Below are positions 32,183 to 36,650 of a stretch of 36,650 nucleotides of DNA, piece after piece. The translations under genes and the position numbers were made by a program. The notes below the pieces were generated by a model. The model had not been told where the DNA came from and did no database searches. It saw only the letters and a program-made list of their open reading frames with translations. Source of the stretch: Streptomyces humidus (GTDB taxonomy: Bacteria; Actinomycetota; Actinomycetes; Streptomycetales; Streptomycetaceae). The DNA lies in contig NZ_BMTL01000057.1 of assembly GCF_014649655.1 (NCBI RefSeq), positions 1 through 36,650 on the forward strand. The letters run 5' to 3'. The stretch's first letter is position 1. Each line of letters begins with the position of its first letter.

Positions 32183-32211
32183 TTGCGTATTCGTGTTTCA
32201 CGATGTACTTT
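32183..32211 (+). promoter_or_regulatory. Good sigma-70-type promoter
   Basis: TTGCGT (32183-32188), 17 bases, TACTTT (32206-32211). It would start the transcript near 32218, 93 bases before the gene at 32311. It lies in the 352-base interval 31959-32310, the divergent promoter region with the SNF2 operon, which otherwise holds only the possible upstream TTG start of that gene. Confidence 0.5.
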
Positions 32212-32310
32212 GGTCGTATCGGGCCGGGCTCTCCGGCCTCTCTCCCTCCTTCCTCCACCGCATCAGCGCGGCCGTACTCGGCTACGGCTGCACGGAAAGG
32301 CGCGTTTGCC

Positions 32311-32943
32311 ATGTCCAGGAAGCCCCGCGACTTCACCTTCTCCGCTCCCATCGTTTCGGCGGACGATCCCCACGCCAACACCATCGCCGCCGCCGTCGTG
32401 GCGATCGAGGCCCAGTGCGGTGAACGGGAGGGGTGGAACCGTCCCTCCCGCCTCTTCACGCTGCGTCTGCTGTCCGGCGATCGGGTGGAGACGGCTCTGT
32501 ATCCCGAGGCCCTCTGGAATCCCGGCGGCGTCAACCCCGCCGATGCCTTGAGCGGGCTGAGCAGCTCGCTGCCGCCCGTCCCGGACCTTCTCCTGCCCGC
32601 CGACGCGTCTCAAGCGCCCGTCTGCGCGGTCGGGTTCATGTTTGAGGGCTGGATGCGCGACACGACCGTCCCGCTGCCCCCGGCGGTGGAGGGGCTCCGG
32701 CAGATGGGCGTGCGGGTGAACCATCTGCTGCCCAACCGGCGGGAAGTCCGGCTCGTGCACGCCGTCGATCTCAACCAGCGCACCTTCCACGTGAAGCGTC
32801 AGCGGGGTGGAGAGGCGGACGTACGGGTCGCCGGTGGGCGGGACGACGCGGCGGGGCCGGAAGGAACCGTCTCAATCGCTCTGGCCCGCATCATGCACGC
32901 CATGCGCAACGGCGAACAGGTCATTCCCGGTCAGCCCGCCTGA
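32311..32943 (+). CDS. Hypothetical 210-aa protein
   Basis: ATG 32311 follows GGAAAGG (32294-32300). The product begins MSRKPRDFTFSAPIVSADDP and contains SRLFTLRLLSGDRVETALYP, a Pro-rich turn, VCAVGFMFEGWMRD, and a strand-rich part VRLVHAVDLNQRTFHVKRQR. It seems a soluble alpha/beta protein. No motif of a known family is seen. It is divergent from the SNF2 operon and has a good promoter. The next gene follows 61 bases later with its own binding site. Confidence 0.6.
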   Translation: MSRKPRDFTFSAPIVSADDPHANTIAAAVVAIEAQCGEREGWNRPSRLFTLRLLSGDRVETALYPEALWNPGGVNPADALSGLSSSLPPVPDLLLPADASQAPVCAVGFMFEGWMRDTTVPLPPAVEGLRQMGVRVNHLLPNRREVRLVHAVDLNQRTFHVKRQRGGEADVRVAGGRDDAAGPEGTVSIALARIMHAMRNGEQVIPGQPA

Positions 32944-33004
32944 TCATCAGCCGTCCCGGCCGACGGGCAGTCCTCCCGGCGGCCGGGCCCACCCAAGGAG
33001 TGCC

Positions 33005-33394
33005 ATGCACCCGTTCCCCATGCTGTTCCGCTTCACCGCGAGCGGCGCCACGCCCGAGAACGCCTTCGCCCTCTACGCCGCCGCAGACCGAGAACTCCCG
33101 GTCGACCTGTTCTCGCCCCGCGCGGACCTGTCGAAGGTGGACCGCGTCACCGTGGTACGTGACCGCGCCGCGCTGGACGCCGTCGCGGCGGGCTACTTCA
33201 ACGCCTCCCACGTCCCGTCGTCGCACGGTGACGGGGAGCCCCTGAACGAAGACGACGCCGAGTGGCTGGCCGACCGCCTGATCGAGGATGACGCCCCGTG
33301 CGTCCGGCTGGGCGGCGCCGGAGCGCTGCTGCTCGATGCCGCCGGACCCGAGCCGAGCTGGCTCTTCTTCGGCTGGAGCACCCGGGCCGAGTGA
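33005..33394 (+). CDS. Hypothetical 129-aa protein
   Basis: ATG 33005 follows AAGGAG at about seven bases. The product starts MHPFPMLFRFTASGATPENA and contains DRVTVVRDRAALDAVAAGYF and an acidic helix with NEDDAEWLADRLIEDD; it is small, acidic and soluble. No family is recognised. It seems to be in an operon with the 210-aa gene and ends just before a very strong hairpin. Confidence 0.6.
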   Translation: MHPFPMLFRFTASGATPENAFALYAAADRELPVDLFSPRADLSKVDRVTVVRDRAALDAVAAGYFNASHVPSSHGDGEPLNEDDAEWLADRLIEDDAPCVRLGGAGALLLDAAGPEPSWLFFGWSTRAE

Positions 33395-33400
33395 CCCTTC

Positions 33401-33438
33401 GTGGCCCGGTGTCGTGGAGATCCACGGCACCGGGCCAC
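33401..33438. terminator. Very strong bidirectional terminator
   Basis: An 18-bp stem, with one G-T pair, around a two-base centre: GTGGCCCGGTGTCGTGGA (33401-33418) and its complement to 33438. It lies seven bases after the stop at 33394 and 13 bases from the end of the convergent gene at 33451, so it probably ends both transcripts. Confidence 0.7.
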
Positions 33439-33450
33439 CCTCGCGGGCGG

Positions 33451-33651
33451 TCACTGCAAGTCGTCGTCGACGCCTTCCAGGGCGGGGGGCGCCTGCCATT
33501 TCAGGGTGTCCAACGGCCGCGGCAGGCGCTGGCCCGAGCCGGGCACGGGCGTCATCACGGCGGATGCCTCGTCGCTGAACAAGGCGACGGGCATGCCCGA
33601 AGTGTGGGCGGGCGCGGGTGCTGCCGCGCCTGATGTCTTCGTGGTGGTCAT
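33451..33651 (-). CDS. Hypothetical 66-aa protein
   Basis: ATG 33651 follows GGGGGAG, a convincing binding site. The product begins MTTTKTSGAAAPAPAHTSGM, continues VALFSDEASAVMTPVPGSGQ, and ends LKWQAPPALEGVDDDLQ. It is Pro/Ala/Thr-rich, without Cys, signal peptide or membrane segment, and probably largely disordered. It could be a small regulator or a peptide precursor, but no modification enzyme gene is adjacent. It lies 257 bases downstream of the P-loop gene on the same strand. Confidence 0.5.
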   Translation of the reverse strand: MTTTKTSGAAAPAPAHTSGMPVALFSDEASAVMTPVPGSGQRLPRPLDTLKWQAPPALEGVDDDLQ

Positions 33652-33868
33652 CTGCTCCCCCTGATGCGTCGCGGGCCATGCCCGCTTGAAGGCCGGCACA
33701 CGGGCCGGCTGCGAAAGCGTACCCAGATTCGACACTACGGTCCGGGAGGATTTCTCTGGGCCGCGCCCGCAGGTCAGGCTCTCTTCGCTGCTGATCGGCG
33801 GCAAGGCGGCGCTCCGCCCAGCAGCGGCCCCGCGGGCTCCCGTTCGCCGTCTCGGCTTTCCGGATCTG

Positions 33869-33902
33869 CCGGGCCCCCGGGCCCCGGGCCCCCGGGCCCC
33901 CG
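33869..33902. repeat. CCGGGCCC-type low-complexity repeat
   Basis: Four imperfect copies of CCGGGCCCC in a row, entirely G and C, between the P-loop gene and the 66-aa gene. It can fold in many registers and may be hard to sequence; copy number may vary between strains. The rest of the gap 33652-33908 shows no gene. Confidence 0.6.
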
Positions 33903-33908
33903 AGGCTC

Positions 33909-34400
33909 TCACCGCTCGACAGCCGCCACCCGGGCAGCACCCGAGTAAGGCCAGTCCGGCCCGCGCGGCCGTCGCATCGCGTACAGCCAGCCTGTCCCGG
34001 CGCTGCCGGTGCCCGAGGCCGACCCGGCGCTCTTGCCGACGACGTGGGTCATCTCGTCCAGGAGCAGCACGGACGGCTTGAGCGGCGCCATGACGACGTC
34101 CACGGCCGGTCCTCGCTCACGGACCGCTCGCGTCAGTTGTTGGAGCTCGTCGTGGACGCGATGGTCGGCCCGAAGCTGGTCCTCGTCCATGAACACGGTC
34201 ATACGGCCTTCCGTGGTGTCCGCGAACGGTCCGAACGTCTGCTCGGCGGCGGCTGGCCCGAGTTCGCGGCATTCGACGGGGTGCAGGGCGCGCCTCAGCA
34301 CGGCCGCGAGCTGGCCAGCGTCGGCGTCAGCCGGCAGCCGCGTCTTCCCGTGCCCCATGGGGCCTATGAACATGGCCGGGTCCGGCAGTTGCTCACTCAT
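33909..34400 (-). CDS. Short P-loop protein of unknown family
   Basis: The 163-aa protein has a Walker A motif near its start, MFIGPMGHGKT (residues about 10-20), and a possible Walker B, SVLLLDEMTH, at about 109-118. Between them are an acidic part (FMDEDQLRADHRVHDELQQL) and a helix. The C-terminus is Ser/Gly- then Arg-rich and looks disordered. P-loop NTPases are usually longer; this could be a minimal or truncated member. ATG 34400 has AAGGCGAG upstream and lies 35 bases after the 691-aa gene, so the two are co-transcribed. Confidence 0.55.
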   Translation of the reverse strand: MSEQLPDPAMFIGPMGHGKTRLPADADAGQLAAVLRRALHPVECRELGPAAAEQTFGPFADTTEGRMTVFMDEDQLRADHRVHDELQQLTRAVRERGPAVDVVMAPLKPSVLLLDEMTHVVGKSAGSASGTGSAGTGWLYAMRRPRGPDWPYSGAARVAAVER

Positions 34401-34435
34401 CGTGGGGCTCGCCTTCTTCCAAGGGTCGACGGGGA

Positions 34436-36511
34436 TCAGGCCCGGTCGAGGTGGCGTTCGTACCAGGCGTTCAGCTGGGCGGGGTCCTGGGGCATCGACT
34501 TGATCAGGCGGAGGAGTCCTTCGCGGACCGGGTGGACCTCCGTGCAGGCCAGGGCGGAAAGGTCGGTGGTGCGCAGGGCTGCGAAGCCGGCTACATGGCG
34601 CTCTTCGAAAGTGCGCGCGCCGGCGAGGCTGTCGGCTGCGGCGAGGTAGCGGGTGACGAACGGGTCAAGCGCTGCGCGGTGGGCTGCGAGGTGGCGGAGG
34701 TAGGCGGGGCTGTCGACCGCGGCGGTGTTGGCGGTTTCGCCGTGGTGGGGTGAGGGAAGCTCGAACCAGTCGCTGATGAGAGCGGTGAGGGTGGCTGGGT
34801 GGTCGCGCGGGGTGTCGGAGTGAGGATCGGTTCGCCAGTGGCCGTCGGTTGCTCCCTGGGTGGGACCGACGCGATCGTGGAGGGGGCCGAGGACGCTGGC
34901 GAGGGTGAAGAACCCCAGGGCGTGATCGGCTCCGGCGATGACGGACCGGATCGTGGGCTCGGCCGCGGCCGACACCGTACTGGGCAGCAGGAGGCGCTGC
35001 TTGCGGTGCTCGCGCTGGAAGGGCAGGCAGACCGCCGCCTCGATCGCGGCGTGTTCGGCCAGAAGGACGGCGGCGCTCTGCGAGGGTGCGGCCTCGCGTT
35101 CCCATTCCACGGTGTCGTCCTCGTCGGCGAGGTCGCTCAGGCCGAGAGCTTCCAGGCTGACGCGGTAGACGCCGGTGGTGCTGGCGGTCAGGGTCAGGGT
35201 GCCCTCGCGGTCGGGCAGCTGCTGCCTGTGCTGAAGCGTGCCGTCGGCCCCGTGGGGGTTCCAGTCCCGACGGCTGGTGGGGCGGGTCGCGGCGGCGAGC
35301 GCCCAGTCGAGCAGGTGGACGAGTTCTTCCTGGCCGGCGTTGACGAGGTCGGTGCGCGGGGTGTCGGAGGATCGGCTGGAGAAGTGCCTGCCGAGGCGCT
35401 GGAGTGCGTCCTCCGGGAGGTTGGTGACTTTCTCGGCGCCGGGCGGGAGGCAGGGGTCGGTGCCGTGGACGGTGCCTTCGGGATACGTGCGGCAGCTGCC
35501 TGCCCAGCCACCGGAGGCGTACACGCTGGCATGGGCGGGGTCGGCGAGGACGTGGGTGGCGACGTCGAGAACGTGCTCGGCGGCCTGGACAAGGACGGGG
35601 GCGGTGCTCAGGCCGGCGAGGTGGCACAGGGCGCGGGCGGCGCGGTGGTCGGCCGCGCTGGAAGGGGCATGGGCGGGTTCGATCTCGGTGAGGAGGTCGA
35701 GCACAGCAGTGCGCGGGTCGCTCGGGCCCGGGGCGGGGATCGAGCCGGCGGGCCACAGCGCCAGGGGCAGGGACCGAGAGGTCCACAACGGCAGGACGGT
35801 GGGGGTGGCCTCGCACGCCTCGATCAGGTGGAGGTCGCCGTGGTGGCGGGTGGTGAACAGGTGGACGTGACCGCTCCCGCGGGTGAGGGCGTCGACGAGC
35901 CGGATCCGGCGCAAGGTGGCGCAGAGGTGGTCGCAGGCGCCGGCGAGTTCGACGTCCTCGGTGGCGGTGTGCTCGGCCTCGCCGGGGAGCTGGGGGATCC
36001 AGTGCGGCATGAGGCTGCTCTGGTCGGCGGTCCGGCGTCCGAGGGCAGCACGCCAGTCGCTCTCGCTGATTTCGGCGAGGAGCATCTTCGTTCCGGGCAA
36101 GGTCAGGATGATCCCGTCTCGCCGGCCGGCCCAGCGCAGTCCTGCGACGCCGGTCCCGCCCTGCCGGTAGGCGAGGGCGTCGATCCACCGATCTACCTGG
36201 GAGGGCGCGATCCTCACCACCAGTTCGTCGGTGCGGGGGGTGAGACTGCGGATGCCGAACGGGCCGCCGGTGAGTATGGGGCGGTGGCGGCCGTAGGCGG
36301 TGATGAGTGCCTGGAAGACCCGTGCCTCGCCTCGGGCCTGTCCGGGGGTGGGCGTCGAGATGAGGTGCTGGGCGTCCGTGAGCTCGGCTCGGGCGGTCTC
36401 CTCGGACTCACCCGTGGCCATCTGGCGCAGGGCGACCGGGTCAAGGACCGTGTCGGTCGTGCGAAGGCCCCACTGCTGTCGGGGCGTGTACGGGGTGAGG
36501 GTGTCAGGCAC
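34436..36511 (-). CDS. Large hypothetical protein (691 aa)
   Basis: GTG 36511 is preferred because GGGAG lies six bases upstream; TTG 36517 would have no spacing. The product begins VPDTLTPYTPRQQWGLRTTD and is globular throughout: FGIRSLTPRTDELVVRIAPS, GHVHLFTTRHHGDLHLIEAC, a helical C-terminal half with YLRHLAAHRAALDPFVTRYL and LRTTDLSALACTEVHPVREG. It has no Walker motif, helix-turn-helix, membrane segment or clear catalytic motif, so I cannot place it. It heads the P-loop group. The IS at 36554 lies 43 bases upstream, so its original promoter may be lost or replaced. Confidence 0.65.
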   Translation of the reverse strand: MPDTLTPYTPRQQWGLRTTDTVLDPVALRQMATGESEETARAELTDAQHLISTPTPGQARGEARVFQALITAYGRHRPILTGGPFGIRSLTPRTDELVVRIAPSQVDRWIDALAYRQGGTGVAGLRWAGRRDGIILTLPGTKMLLAEISESDWRAALGRRTADQSSLMPHWIPQLPGEAEHTATEDVELAGACDHLCATLRRIRLVDALTRGSGHVHLFTTRHHGDLHLIEACEATPTVLPLWTSRSLPLALWPAGSIPAPGPSDPRTAVLDLLTEIEPAHAPSSAADHRAARALCHLAGLSTAPVLVQAAEHVLDVATHVLADPAHASVYASGGWAGSCRTYPEGTVHGTDPCLPPGAEKVTNLPEDALQRLGRHFSSRSSDTPRTDLVNAGQEELVHLLDWALAAATRPTSRRDWNPHGADGTLQHRQQLPDREGTLTLTASTTGVYRVSLEALGLSDLADEDDTVEWEREAAPSQSAAVLLAEHAAIEAAVCLPFQREHRKQRLLLPSTVSAAAEPTIRSVIAGADHALGFFTLASVLGPLHDRVGPTQGATDGHWRTDPHSDTPRDHPATLTALISDWFELPSPHHGETANTAAVDSPAYLRHLAAHRAALDPFVTRYLAAADSLAGARTFEERHVAGFAALRTTDLSALACTEVHPVREGLLRLIKSMPQDPAQLNAWYERHLDRA

Positions 36512-36540
36512 GTGCAACTCCCGCTGTGAGGTCCGCTGTC

Positions 36541-36553
36541 ACCTGTTACAGGT
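36541..36553. promoter_or_regulatory. ACCTGT-T-ACAGGT palindrome
   Basis: A perfect 13-bp palindrome upstream of the 691-aa gene, touching the left end of the IS. ACCTGT also occurs twice in the GntR/LexA intergenic region, so it may be a binding site of the same regulator. It could equally be part of the IS target. Confidence 0.4.
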
Positions 36554-36650
36554 TGAATCGCCCCGGGTTTGATGGAGACATCGAAGACCCGGAAGGATGC
36601 CGATCATGGCTGCTCCCCGTAAGTATCCCGATGAACTGCGTGAGCGTGCG
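36554..36650 (+). mobile_element. IS3-family element, left end
   Basis: TGAATCGCCCCGGG at 36554, continuing GTTTGATGGAGAC, has the form of an IS3 terminal inverted repeat starting with TG. The OrfA gene starts 52 bases inside it. The element runs off the window, so its other end and target duplication cannot be checked. Its end differs from that of the IS at 1-517. Confidence 0.65.
36606..36650 (+). CDS. IS3-family transposase OrfA, N-terminus (partial)
   Basis: ATG 36606 follows GGAAGGA. The 15 visible residues, MAAPRKYPDELRERA, are the usual beginning of IS3 OrfA, the helix-turn-helix protein that recognises IS ends and is fused to OrfB by frameshifting. The gene continues past the end of the window. 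Confidence 0.75.
   Translation, partial: MAAPRKYPDELRERA

Noticed and set aside
31959..32534. 192-residue N-terminal extension of the SNF2 protein
   Set aside because: It runs antisense through the 32311 gene and its promoter. Only the part from TTG 32069, with a binding site, is worth considering.
33451..33651. 66-aa protein as RiPP precursor
   Set aside because: There is no Cys/Ser/Thr-rich core, leader motif or adjacent modification enzyme; I keep it as a hypothetical protein.
34799..36529. 576-codon plus-strand frame opposite the 691-aa gene
   Set aside because: Gly/Ala/Val-rich shadow; the minus strand has a binding site, a globular protein and a coupled downstream gene.
1..36650. The window as one composite transposon between two copies of the same IS
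   Set aside because: The visible IS ends differ in sequence, so the two elements are not copies of each other, and 36 kb would be unusually large.

Overview
The window is about 36.6 kb of very GC-rich DNA with strongly GC-biased third codon positions, many GTG/TTG starts and 4-nt start/stop overlaps. A WhiB-type [4Fe-4S] regulator, an actinobacterial-style LexA and a Streptomyces-type RHH/Fic-like toxin-antitoxin pair point to Streptomyces or a close actinomycete. I see no housekeeping gene, rRNA, tRNA, CRISPR array, replication gene or conjugation gene. Most products are unrecognised hypotheticals, so this looks like an accessory region (chromosome arm, large plasmid or island). It is bracketed by two IS3-family elements: a 3' transposase fragment at 1-517 and the start of a different, apparently intact copy at 36554-36650.

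Left part (0.5-12 kb). A gene remnant abuts the left IS. It is followed by a chain of five very small, partly Cys-rich genes (1128-2215), each overlapping the next by 1-4 nt. Then come hypothetical genes (2421-2894, a DUF2958/DUF4262-like fusion at 3057-4166, 4219-4671), an HNH nuclease (4891-5730, minus), an HTH/Cys-motif protein (6075-7427), a GNAT acetyltransferase (7465-8268, minus), two hypotheticals and a Schlafen-type AlbA_2 protein (10074-11891) that is overlapped tail-to-tail by a decayed minus-strand gene.

Middle (12-19 kb). A WhiB protein, two hypotheticals, and a regulator with two tandem GntR winged helices (14400-15176, minus) divergent from a LexA-like repressor (15328-16029). 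Two hypotheticals and an M48-like membrane metalloprotease follow. The GntR/LexA intergenic region holds spaced direct repeats of GTTCG(N)ACCTGT.

Defence-like core (19-32 kb). A Gabija-like pair on the minus strand (OLD-type ATPase/TOPRIM GajA and UvrD-like helicase GajB, overlapping by 14 nt) lies downstream of a separate Spo11/TopoVI-A-like TOPRIM protein, whose leader carries a perfect 30-bp palindrome. After two hypotheticals comes an RHH antitoxin with a Doc/Fic-like partner that has lost the Fic catalytic motif. Next is a compact minus-strand operon (25744-31958): a 1255-aa SNF2 ATPase carrying an N-terminal dsRNA-binding domain, a SWIM zinc-finger protein, a 100-aa soluble protein, a 69-aa two-TM protein and a frameshifted two-TM protein. 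This operon is my best candidate for an undescribed system.

Right end (32.3-36.65 kb). Two plus-strand hypotheticals end at a very strong bidirectional terminator. Facing them is a minus-strand group: a 691-aa protein of unknown family, a short P-loop protein and a 66-aa protein. The right IS has inserted about 40 bp upstream of the 691-aa gene, directly against a perfect ACCTGT-T-ACAGGT palindrome.

All family assignments are from motif reading only; no database search was run.
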